Shown here: in pieces, positions 49,406 to 60,083 of the stretch | How the letters are laid out: each line of letters begins with the position of its first letter | Position numbering within the stretch: position 1 is the stretch's first letter | Assembly: GCA_024644945.1 (NCBI GenBank) | Contig: JAHEGU010000001.1 | Coordinates: 1-64,000 of the forward strand | Length of the DNA: 64,000 nt | Direction: 5' to 3' | Source: Gammaproteobacteria bacterium | GTDB taxonomy: Bacteria > Pseudomonadota > Gammaproteobacteria > Arenicellales > Poriferihabitantaceae | Translations under genes and position numbers: made by a program | The notes under the pieces: model-generated | What the model saw: only the letters and a program-made list of their open reading frames with translations | The model's database searches: none | What the model was told of the DNA's origin: nothing

Positions 49406-50734
49406 ATGAGATCTCTGTTTTTCAGGGTGCTGGCACTGCTGCTGGGCTCCTTTATTCTGGTTCTGATCATATCGTTCGGGTTGTTCTGGTGGATCAATCA
49501 GGAGCTTAATCCCGAAGAGTCCCGCCTCCATCATCGCAGCCGCGAATCGGCTGAAGAGCTGGTTGACGCGACCATCTCTGGCAACGCTAAACCGGTTCTG
49601 GACCATCTTCGCCGAAGCGGCATCCGCGCATGGATCCTTGATCAGGCTAATCGTCCAATAATCGGACTCCCTGTGCCTCCGTCTATTATGCAACAAGTCA
49701 CCCACTACCCCATGTTAATCCGGCCCTATCAGAACGCCGCCAACAGGAGATTTATCTTTTCCCATCAAGTTGAACGTGACCAGTCCAGCTATCGTGTGAT
49801 CCTGTCTGCTGGACGGGGAGACCGACTTCGCGGCACGCACCGGGGGTTTATCTGGTTTCCGATACTGGTGGCGCTTTTGGGGCTGGTGATAGCCAGTATC
49901 CTGCTCAGCCACTGGGTTTTACGTCCTTTACGCACCTTTCGACAAACTGCTAGCTCTATCTCTGGTGACAGCCTCGCAGTGCGTATACCGGAGGAGATTA
50001 CCGAACGTCGAGACGCTTTCGGCGAGCTAGGTCGCGAATTCAATCGAATGACGGCGCGAATGGAGCGCAGTATTGAAAACCAGAAACAATTACTGCGCGA
50101 TGTGTCCCATGAGTTACGGTCGCCATTGGCTCGAATTCAAGTAGCGGCATCTCTTAGCAATAAAAAACATGGCAAGACTGCAGAGATTGACAGAATCGAA
50201 TCTGAAGTCAGTCGTCTTGATAGCTTGATCGAAGACCTCCTATCCCTATCAAAACTACAGACGGGCACAAACGAGGTGTTTGAGTTAGTTGAATTAGGTT
50301 TACTGATCAACAAAGTTTGTGAGGATGCAAACTTCGAATTTCAATCTTCACAAAAAAAAGTAAAAACATTTTTACAGAGTGAGCTCTTTGTCAGAGGCAA
50401 TTCTGATCTTCTTACTAGCGCATTTGAAAACGTGATCCGTAATGCGCTGCGTTTTTCTCCCCAGTCGGGCACTGTCGAAGTATCTGCTAAAATAAAAAAT
50501 CAAACACTAGAGATCCTGGTAACAGATCAAGGGCCTGGGGTAAGTGAGGAGTTCCTGCTACGTATCTTTGATCCTTTCTTTAAGGCCGATCACTCTAGAA
50601 CCGAATTCAATGGGCAACATGGTATCGGCCTTACCCTCAGCCGCGCTATTATTGAGCTCCACGAAGGCAGCATCATCGCAGAGAATAAATTACCGAGGGG
50701 TCTTGTGGTTACAATTTCTCTGCCCTTCAGTTAA
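49406..50734 (+). CDS. cpxA: CpxA-like sensor histidine kinase
   Basis: A 442-residue inner-membrane kinase. Two membrane helices (about residues 5-28 and 150-172) flank a periplasmic sensor region; a HAMP domain follows. The phospho-His235 lies in RDVSHELRSPLARIQ, and the ATPase domain has ENVIRNALRFSP and DQGPGVSEEFLLRIFDPFF. I use ATG 49406, one base after the regulator stop. It phosphorylates the CpxR-like partner. Two tandem TAAACGTTTAC copies overlap the stop. Confidence 0.9.
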   Translation: MRSLFFRVLALLLGSFILVLIISFGLFWWINQELNPEESRLHHRSRESAEELVDATISGNAKPVLDHLRRSGIRAWILDQANRPIIGLPVPPSIMQQVTHYPMLIRPYQNAANRRFIFSHQVERDQSSYRVILSAGRGDRLRGTHRGFIWFPILVALLGLVIASILLSHWVLRPLRTFRQTASSISGDSLAVRIPEEITERRDAFGELGREFNRMTARMERSIENQKQLLRDVSHELRSPLARIQVAASLSNKKHGKTAEIDRIESEVSRLDSLIEDLLSLSKLQTGTNEVFELVELGLLINKVCEDANFEFQSSQKKVKTFLQSELFVRGNSDLLTSAFENVIRNALRFSPQSGTVEVSAKIKNQTLEILVTDQGPGVSEEFLLRIFDPFFKADHSRTEFNGQHGIGLTLSRAIIELHEGSIIAENKLPRGLVVTISLPFS

Positions 50735-50753
50735 ACGTTTACTAAACGTTTAC
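50732..50753. repeat. Tandem 11-bp repeat, possible regulator site
   Basis: TAAACGTTTAC occurs twice head to tail (50732-50742, 50743-50753), overlapping the cpxA stop codon. Each copy contains the palindrome TAAACGTTTA. Read as TTTAC-N6-TTTAC (50738-50753) it has the same form and spacing as the candidate CpxR site at 47928. Confidence 0.6.
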
Positions 50754-51226
50754 GCGATTCACAAGGATAGTCCTGATAATTCGATTCACCAGATAGTAAA
50801 TACTATTCTGTTTTATTTTTAGAGGACCTGGTTTAGCGGTCGGGATTTACAATCCGGATTCAATCTTACACGCAAGTATCTAATACAAAATCGGTTTATT
50901 AGCGAGCACACCTTAATGATTGGAGGTGAACAATCCACAGGACAAATATTTTCGTTTTTAGTGACAAGAAAAAAGAAATTTATTTCCATGTCAAAGCTGA
51001 TTTGACTGTGGATAAAATTCTCGCGAAGGATTAGACTCAACTCCCCTCTGGCGAAAAAGTTTGTATTAAAGCAATCTCGCCACAACCAGGAAAAAGTGAT
51101 TTTATCCAATTAAATCATAAGGATGGGGTTTGCTGACGCCCGTATCCAGGTGGTTTAATTATCACCTTGCCTGACGCCAGAGTGCGCGAACAGCGAGTAA
51201 CGGGAATTAAAACGGGTGTATAAAAA
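50735..51226. other. oriC: Region upstream of dnaA, candidate origin of replication
   Basis: 492 bp with no gene. It holds a perfect DnaA box (TGTGGATAA, 51007-51015) and weaker ones (AATCCACAG at 50932-50940, TTATCCAAT near 51102). AT-rich stretches occur at 50800-50820 and 50940-50990. Position before dnaA fits an origin, but the box number is low, so the call is tentative. The dnaA promoter should also lie here. Confidence 0.5.
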
Positions 51227-52609
51227 TTGAGCAACTCTCAACTATGGCTTGACTGCCTTGATCGTTTAAAAACCGAAGTCTCGGACGATGAAATCAATAC
51301 CTGGTTAACTCCATTACATACGATCGTAAACGATCAAACGATCAAACTTCTAGCGCCAAATCGCTATGTCCTGAATCATGTTAAACAAAACCTGTTTCAA
51401 CATATTGAGTCTACGATTATTGCAATGGATTCCGGCGTCGATACGGTGCAGTGTGAAATTGGGAGTCACGGTAATGAGTCTGTTCCATTTACACAGTTAA
51501 AAACAAAAGCTGATGAAGAAAAACCCGCGGCAATGACATTTGCCTCTGAGTTTGACGATGACATTAACGAATCCCCCCTGCCCTATACTGGTGGCCGGCT
51601 TAATAGAGACTATACTTTTGACACTCATGTCGAAGGGACTTCAAACCAATTAGCTCGCGCTGCCGCACAACAGGTTGGGATGCATCCTGGAAAATCATAC
51701 AACCCTCTTTTTATCTATGGAGGGGTTGGTCTTGGTAAAACCCATTTGATGCAGGCCGCTGGTAACCTGATACATGATGGTAAACCCGAAGCGAAAGTGA
51801 TTTACATCCGATCCGAGCTTTTCGTTAACGACATGGTTAAAGCACTCAAGAACAATACGATGAACGATTTCAAACGTTACTATCGTTCTCTAGATGCGCT
51901 GCTTATCGACGATATTCAATTCTTTGCCCGTAAAACGCAATCTCAGGAAGAGTTCTTTCATACCTTCAACTCCCTTCTCGAAGGTCAACGTCAAATTATT
52001 ATTACGAGTGATCGGATTCCTAAAGCAATGACCGACGTTGAGGAAAGATTGATTTCTCGTTTTGGATCCGGCCTTACTGTCTCTATCGACCCACCCGAGC
52101 TCGAAACCCGTGTGGCAATTCTTGGAAAGAAAGCAATCGAACGGAATATTACCTTACCAGAAGACGTTGCATTCTTTGTCGCCAACGCGGTACGTTCAAA
52201 TGTCAGGGAGCTTGAGGGTGCGCTTCATCGAATCATTGCCAGCTCCGGATTTACTGGACGACCTATCAATGTCGATCTGGCAAGAGAAGCCCTACGGGAT
52301 TTACTGATGTATCGAGAGTCCCGCATTAACATTGAGAGTATCCAGCAAACTGTTGCAGAGTACTTCAAGATACGAGTCGCAGATTTGCTCTCTAAAAAAC
52401 GTTCCAGAGATATTGCCCGGCCACGTCAGCTCGCGATGGCATTCGCGAAGGAATACACTAATATGAGTTTGCCCCAGATTGGCGACCGGTTTGGCGGTCG
52501 GGATCACACTACAGTGCTGCACGCGTGCAGAAAAGTAGAGGACCTGCTCCAAACAGACAGCAAGGTACAGGAAGATCACCACAATCTCCAGCGCCTGATT
52601 GGTGCATAA
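51227..52609 (+). CDS. dnaA: Chromosomal replication initiator protein DnaA
   Basis: A 460-residue AAA+ protein that opens the origin. Domain I is at residues 1-85; the linker is short. Walker A GGVGLGKTHLM is near residue 165, Walker B LLIDDIQF near 227, and the DNA-binding signature GDRFGGRDHTTVLHACRKV near 425. It starts with TTG at 51227, which gives MSNSQLWLDCLDRL as in the family; no ATG fits. No strong ribosome binding site is seen, which with TTG suggests low translation. Confidence 0.98.
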   Translation: MSNSQLWLDCLDRLKTEVSDDEINTWLTPLHTIVNDQTIKLLAPNRYVLNHVKQNLFQHIESTIIAMDSGVDTVQCEIGSHGNESVPFTQLKTKADEEKPAAMTFASEFDDDINESPLPYTGGRLNRDYTFDTHVEGTSNQLARAAAQQVGMHPGKSYNPLFIYGGVGLGKTHLMQAAGNLIHDGKPEAKVIYIRSELFVNDMVKALKNNTMNDFKRYYRSLDALLIDDIQFFARKTQSQEEFFHTFNSLLEGQRQIIITSDRIPKAMTDVEERLISRFGSGLTVSIDPPELETRVAILGKKAIERNITLPEDVAFFVANAVRSNVRELEGALHRIIASSGFTGRPINVDLAREALRDLLMYRESRINIESIQQTVAEYFKIRVADLLSKKRSRDIARPRQLAMAFAKEYTNMSLPQIGDRFGGRDHTTVLHACRKVEDLLQTDSKVQEDHHNLQRLIGA

Positions 52610-52928
52610 ATAAAGGGTAGTTCGCGCTTATCTATTGTAGCTGAAAACAAAGCAGACACTTCGAGCGTCGCGGTTTTTACCTTGCTCTAAGAGATCCGAC
52701 AGCAATTAGAACTGGCTGAATAACTTGTGGTTAGCCTGTGGAAAAACAGGCCTTTTTCTGTGTACTGTTTGTAGATAATATTAGCCCACATTTTGTTATC
52801 TGGTTGTACAGTGTTTAAGCGTCTTTTTGCCACATTTGTTTGAACAACAACTGTTTGATAAATAATGTTAATTTCGAGTTGTTAACATATTCACAGGGCC
52901 TAATATTACTACTACTAATAAGTTAAAT
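52610..52928. other. dnaA-dnaN intergenic region
   Basis: 319 bp with no gene. It holds a terminator hairpin for dnaA (next entry), DnaA-box-like sequences (TGTGGAAAA at 52737-52745, TGTGGTTAG at 52727-52735), and AT-rich sequence before dnaN that should carry the dnaN promoter. It could form part of the origin together with the region before dnaA. Confidence 0.5.
52734..52757 (+). terminator. Terminator after dnaA
   Basis: GCCTGT (52734-52739) pairs with ACAGGC (52746-52751) around GGAAAA and is followed by CTTTTT. It lies about 125 bp past the dnaA stop, so dnaN is probably transcribed from its own promoter. The hairpin includes a near DnaA box. Confidence 0.7.
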
Positions 52929-54032
52929 ATGAAAATTAAAATTGATAGATCAGAGTTATTACCTACATTGGCTCTGGTAAGCAGCGTAGTGGAAAAGAGA
53001 CAAACCTTACCTATTCTCGCGAATCTCTATTTTGGTGTTGAAGACAAAAAGATGACGTTAGTTGGAACTGATCTTGAGGTAGAAATATCGGAGGCTATAG
53101 AGGGGGTGCAAGGCGAAAATGGCAATTTTACAGTATCTACACGTAAAATCTTAGATATATCGCGCATGTTACCGGATAATGCATCGATCTCCTTTAAAAG
53201 TGATGGTGAAAAAGTAGTCGTTACTTCAGGTAGAAGTCGCTATACATTGAAAACGTTACCTGCCGATGAATTTCCTAGAATAGAAACAGGAAATTGGGAA
53301 GAAAGATTTAAAATCAATCAGATATCTCTTAAAAGACTTCTCGAGAAGACTTCTTTTGCGATGGCGGTGCAAGATGTACGTTATTACCTGAATGGTGTGC
53401 TGCTAGAAATCGGCCAGAACAGATTACGTGCAATTGCCACCGACGGTCATAGGCTTGCGCAAAGTGAAGAAGAAATCGATTTATCGATTAACAATATCCG
53501 CCAAGTCATCGTACCCAGGAAAGCGATATCCGAAATCGCGAGATTTCTGGATAATGACGAAGAGGTACAAATTCTGATCGAGGTTAGTAAGAACCACCTT
53601 AGACTCTCTAAAAATAACACCACACTCATTACAAAGCTGATTGATGGAAAATTCCCAGAGTTTAAGGGGGTGTTGGATACGGAATTGAATATTGTAGTTC
53701 CCGTGAATAGATCTGAACTGATTGATACCTTAACCAGGGCCGCAGTGTTAACAACGGACAGATTTAAGGGTGTAAAACTTACCCTTAAGGATGGCACGTT
53801 GTCCGTTACGGCGAATAATCCTGAACAGGAAGAAGCTCTTGAAGAAATGGGTGTGGAGTTTAAGGGCGATAGTGTGGAAACGGGGTACAACGTGGCTTAT
53901 TTGATCGATGCGGCGCGGGTTATTTCCGGTGAGAATGTGGAACTGCATTTCCAGGGTAACGATGGAATATGCATACTTAAACAGCCAGGTGATGAAACCT
54001 CTACGTGGTTAGTGATGCCGATGCGTATATAG
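52929..54032 (+). CDS. dnaN: DNA polymerase III beta subunit (sliding clamp)
   Basis: A 367-residue clamp of three similar domains, the normal size. It starts MKIKIDRSELLPTLALVSSVVEKRQTLPILANLY, has ATDGHRLAQSEE in the middle and ends in VMPMRI. The coding region is AT-rich compared with the window. In relatives recF follows; here a terminator comes 20 bp later instead. Confidence 0.98.
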   Translation: MKIKIDRSELLPTLALVSSVVEKRQTLPILANLYFGVEDKKMTLVGTDLEVEISEAIEGVQGENGNFTVSTRKILDISRMLPDNASISFKSDGEKVVVTSGRSRYTLKTLPADEFPRIETGNWEERFKINQISLKRLLEKTSFAMAVQDVRYYLNGVLLEIGQNRLRAIATDGHRLAQSEEEIDLSINNIRQVIVPRKAISEIARFLDNDEEVQILIEVSKNHLRLSKNNTTLITKLIDGKFPEFKGVLDTELNIVVPVNRSELIDTLTRAAVLTTDRFKGVKLTLKDGTLSVTANNPEQEEALEEMGVEFKGDSVETGYNVAYLIDAARVISGENVELHFQGNDGICILKQPGDETSTWLVMPMRI

Positions 54033-54052
54033 TGCGTTTTTACCTATTCACT

Positions 54053-54077
54053 AAAGCCGGCGAAGTGCCGGCTTTTT
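54053..54077 (+). terminator. Terminator after dnaN
   Basis: AAAGCCGGC (54053-54061) and GCCGGCTTT (54067-54075) form a perfect 9-bp stem around GAAGT and are followed by TT, giving a TTTTT run. This is a strong rho-independent terminator 20 bp past the dnaN stop, so gyrB cannot depend on dnaN transcription. Confidence 0.92.
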
Positions 54078-54079
54078 CA

Positions 54080-54095
54080 TGTTTCACGTGAAACA
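54080..54095. other. parS: parS centromere site
   Basis: TGTTTCACGTGAAACA is a perfect 16-bp palindrome identical to the bacterial parS consensus. ParB (here 11412-12347) loads there and spreads. It lies 3 bp past the dnaN terminator. Confidence 0.93.
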
Positions 54096-54950
54096 TCCGT
54101 GTTTAGATAGTTGGTCTGGATATTTAGGAAGTAGTGGAAAACTGCGTTTATGCAGTTCGATAGATATCTTTCATAACCTCTCCAGCTTCCTAACTGACAT
54201 TAGAATCTAAAAGAATCGTACGGATAATTTTTTGCTTACAATGAACCCTAGAGCGGAGTAATTCAACTAGTATTGGCATAGACCAAAGGGCTTGGGTAAT
54301 AATTTGACATATCAGACAGCAGACTCTTTGCAATCCACCCCATTTAATAGTTGTTTTAGAAGCAAGCATAATATTGCTGAAGTGGGTTTCTGCTTCGGGA
54401 TAATCATACCCACAGACAGATAGGGCCTTTCATAAATACCACGCCATTTTTGGTTAATGTCACCCCGTCAGGCATGGTGGATGGATTCAAATTGTCGTTC
54501 ATCTACCTACCCTTAACGGATTGTTCGATTGGAACTCTCGATAATGGCAGTTTTAGTCAGTTGTTCTGGTTGAGAACGCTGCAGACGGATACTTTCCTTC
54601 TATGCCTTGGTCTGAATTTCCCGCTAAATACGTGACGGAGTTATTCGATCGAATGGCCTTTAGTTTGCTACGCGAATCAATTATCTGGCCGAATGCAGGC
54701 ATAATTATCAGTACGGGTAATCATAGATCAATTTCAACATCTAAGAATTCTAGATTGTAGTCCTCGATTACATTTAATTTACGAAACACAAGATCGTAAG
54801 CCACCTAACTATGGATTCTCTGCTTCTTTGCCAATTCGAAATTTCTGGCTTTCCAAGCCTGCGAATTTCTTTATATGTAAAATCTCCTGTAGACAAAAAA
54901 TTTTACTTCTAAGCCCAACTAACTACCAGGAAATTACCGCTAAACCACAA

Positions 54951-54966
54951 TGTTCCACGTGAAACA
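54951..54966. other. parS: parS centromere site
   Basis: TGTTCCACGTGAAACA differs from the perfect parS palindrome by one base, a variant commonly found in functional sites. It lies 871 bp from the first copy and 473 bp before gyrB. Confidence 0.9.
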
Positions 54967-55421
54967 GCAGTGGATCGATCGCAAATTAGAATAAGCGGGT
55001 GACAGGGGCTTACTGGGACTCGCTGACAGTATAGATCGGAAGGAAGCGCATTTCGAATTGTACTGAGTCGGGCAGACCATTATCGGACCGCTGAGATAAA
55101 AGGACAGGTATAGCTTCGTAATTTATCGAGGAGGGGTCTATAGGGGCATAGTAAAACATGGACATAACCCCAAGGGTTTCGTCGAAATCAATAAAATGGT
55201 TATTAAAACTATACTTATATAAAATAAATTATTGTTTTAAAAGAATATATTTATCTATCGAGTTTCATATAAAAAATGTGTTTGTAATGGTTACTGGCTC
55301 TATAAGTTATGAAACTTGGTGTACAGCTAAGTAGTTGATATTACAAAACTAATAATTGTTATAGTAAGCAAGGTAATAGCCCGGAAACAGGCTTTTCTAT
55401 GTTAAAATCAAGCACTTATAA

Positions 55422-57836
<2,415 letters not shown>

Positions 57837-58160
57837 CCGCGAAATTTGACATCGAAGCATTCTCTATAGGGTGCCAGCTCTGATCTGAATTAATACAGAT
57901 GAGGCGCTGAATTTCGTTTTGTCTCGAAATAGGTCCTTAGTGCAACTATACAACTCGTATTTCTGGCACCGTGCATAGGGGCTTGGAATCCAGTATAAAC
58001 AGCAACCGGATTAAACAAGCCAACGCCGTCGTCAATTAGATCCTGGCCTTTGTCTGGATATAGAGAGAGTCGCGATCACATTGTCGAAAGAACCCTTCTG
58101 CGCCGAGTAACGAAGTAGCTGACGTCGGGAAACAATCTAACGAGACATTTATTCTACTGT
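57837..58160. other. Intergenic region with no recognised gene
   Basis: 324 bp between the gyrB stop and the stop of the minus-strand HD protein gene. I see no clear terminator hairpin with a T run and no reading frame with a ribosome binding site. Confidence 0.5.
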
Positions 58161-58742
58161 CTAATAGTCGAAATTCCTCGGTTCGGCGAAGACGCTCTCG
58201 ACCATAGGTCGAAAAAATTCCAGTGGCTTGGAGGTAAAGTCCGGGTCAAAGCAGTTCTGATCGTAATTGGCGCAAAAATTAACACAGTCCTGGTACCAGG
58301 GATTGTCCTTGTGCACGTCTCGCGCATTGCGGTCCCGGTCAAAATGGTGGGCGTAGTAGTAAGCCTGGAACAACCCGTGATGTTTGATGATCCAGTGAAC
58401 GCGCTCAGAAACGTAGGGTCTCAGAATAGCTGCAGCCATCTCACTGTGTGAATGAGGCGCTAGAGGGTCGCCAATGTCATGCAGGAGCGCAGCCACGACC
58501 ATTTCTTCATCCTCACCCTCTTCCCAGGCCCTTGTCGCAGACTGCAGAGAATGCTCCAGCCTGGAAACTTTATATCCACCAAATGAGTGCTCAAGCTGGC
58601 TCAGCGCGTCGAGTAAGCGATCGGGCAGGGATTTGTTATAGACATGTTCCTGCTCAGTCAGAAAAACATACTCGTCCTTGGTTCCATCCTCCATGTGAAT
58701 AAAGTCGACTGTTTTTAATGGTTGATTCATGTCATAGGCCAA
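58161..58742 (-). CDS. HD-domain protein, PhnZ/TmpB-like diiron oxygenase or phosphohydrolase
   Basis: A 193-residue soluble protein. HD-fold metal ligands are visible: His in LEHSLQSATRAWEEG, His-Asp in ALLHDIGDP, His in APHSHSEMAA, His in IIKHHGLFQAYYY, and Asp in FCANYDQNCFD near residue 160. The layout and size resemble the mixed-valence diiron oxygenases PhnZ and TmpB, which cleave C-P bonds of hydroxyphosphonates, rather than true phosphohydrolases. No phosphonate gene lies nearby, so the substrate is open. The start could also be M5 (MNQPLK). Confidence 0.7.
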   Translation of the reverse strand: MAYDMNQPLKTVDFIHMEDGTKDEYVFLTEQEHVYNKSLPDRLLDALSQLEHSFGGYKVSRLEHSLQSATRAWEEGEDEEMVVAALLHDIGDPLAPHSHSEMAAAILRPYVSERVHWIIKHHGLFQAYYYAHHFDRDRNARDVHKDNPWYQDCVNFCANYDQNCFDPDFTSKPLEFFRPMVESVFAEPRNFDY

Positions 58743-58772
58743 TTAGTTTATTTGGAATACAGTCTTTGGGCG

Positions 58773-59120
58773 CTATCTAAATAACGATAGTACTGCTTCG
58801 GGGGGTCGACCAATAACCGCTTTGCCAGCGTGTGTGACAATAGGTCGTTCCAGCAAAATGGGGTTTTCCAGTATCCGTTCAATTAATATGTGCTCGTCTT
58901 GAGCGCTATCAGCAATATTAAGTTCTTTATAAATTGATTCGCCGGTTCGCATGATATCGTGGACAGAGCATCCAAGAGCCACCGTAATTTCCTTAAGCAT
59001 CTCGCCATTTGGCGGAGTGTCGAGATACAACACTACTTCCGTGTCTACCCCATGTTCTTGGAGCAGTGCTAGAGTCGCCCGGGATTTTGAGCAGCGTGGA
59101 TTATGATAAATGCGCGTCAC
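58773..59120 (-). CDS. arsC: ArsC-family protein (arsenate reductase, glutaredoxin-type)
   Basis: 115 residues, thioredoxin-like fold. The catalytic Cys10 lies in NPRCSKSRATLALL, and LERPIVTHAGKAVIGRPPE gives the Arg-rich part that binds arsenate. All three Arg of the family appear to be present. It would reduce arsenate to arsenite with glutathione and glutaredoxin. There is no arsenic operon around, as is common for this ArsC branch. Confidence 0.88.
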   Translation of the reverse strand: MTRIYHNPRCSKSRATLALLQEHGVDTEVVLYLDTPPNGEMLKEITVALGCSVHDIMRTGESIYKELNIADSAQDEHILIERILENPILLERPIVTHAGKAVIGRPPEAVLSLFR

Positions 59121-59197
59121 AGGATATCTGCACCAGTAAAAAGTCTATTGGTATACTGATGAGAATATAAAACCGTTGCCGCCTGGAGGCAATACAG

Positions 59198-60073
59198 TTG
59201 AATCTATCCATACAGACAGGGAGTCATCTGATACAGATTATCACCGGAATACTGAGGCGCTTCGACCAAGATCGATGCTTCAGAGTAGCTTCCGCCCTGG
59301 CGTTTACCACGCTGCTGGCATTGGTGCCGTTGGCTACGGTGATATTCTCAATGTTGTCGCTGTTCCCCGTTTTTGAGCATTGGTCCGGCGAGGTGGAGGC
59401 ATTCATTTTCAAAAACTTTGTGCCAACAGCGGGAGACGCCGTCAGCACTTACATCCGAGAATTCTCCAGTCAGGCCGGCCGCCTGACTGCAGTCGGCCTG
59501 ATTTTCTTGCTGGTAAGCACGTTGTTACTACTTTCAACTATTGAAGATGCTTTCAATGACATTTGGCGGGTAAAACGCGGAAGACTCCTGTTTCAAAGGC
59601 TGCTTCTATATTGGGCAGTCGTAACATTAGGGCCCATGTTGACAGCTGTCAGCTTGTCAATGAGCTCCACTCTGCTCTCGATGAAGATGTTCTCCGATCA
59701 ATCGTTAGTTGCAGGGGCAACGCAGTTCATACTGGGGTACTTACCCATTTTATTTGAGTTAGGGGCCTATATCGTTTTTTATAAGGCGATACCAAATACC
59801 CAAGTTAAGATGCGCCACGCCTTAATAGGCGCTGTGGTGGCCACAATCTTGTTTGAGCTGACCAAGCTCGGGTTCGCTTTTTACATTCTAAACTTTCGTT
59901 CCTATCAACTTATTTATGGCGCGCTTGCGACCATACCAATATTTTTTATCTGGGTGTATCTTTGCTGGCTGGTAATGTTGCTCGGCGCTGTGGTGGCAGC
60001 AGAGTTAAAAACCCGGGAACAGGAGCTAGCGAAAAAGGCTGTAGCTGGAGAGGCTTTAATAAGCGCCAGCTAA
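59198..60073 (+). CDS. YihY-family inner-membrane protein
   Basis: A 291-residue protein with six hydrophobic segments. FRVASALAFTTLLALVPLATV near the start and NFRSYQLIYGALATIPIFFIWVYLCWLVMLLGA near residue 240 are the family signatures. It starts with TTG 59198, with GGAGG 9 bp upstream. The family was once called ribonuclease BN, wrongly. Its function is unknown; it may be a transporter. Confidence 0.9.
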   Translation: MNLSIQTGSHLIQIITGILRRFDQDRCFRVASALAFTTLLALVPLATVIFSMLSLFPVFEHWSGEVEAFIFKNFVPTAGDAVSTYIREFSSQAGRLTAVGLIFLLVSTLLLLSTIEDAFNDIWRVKRGRLLFQRLLLYWAVVTLGPMLTAVSLSMSSTLLSMKMFSDQSLVAGATQFILGYLPILFELGAYIVFYKAIPNTQVKMRHALIGAVVATILFELTKLGFAFYILNFRSYQLIYGALATIPIFFIWVYLCWLVMLLGAVVAAELKTREQELAKKAVAGEALISAS

Positions 60074-60083
60074 TCAGAAACCA

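Noticed and set aside
54450-54635. 61-codon frame in the dnaN-gyrB spacer, considered as a RecF remnant or small gene
   Set aside because: No ribosome binding site, no RecF motif, and stops around it in all frames; kept only as part of the spacer description.
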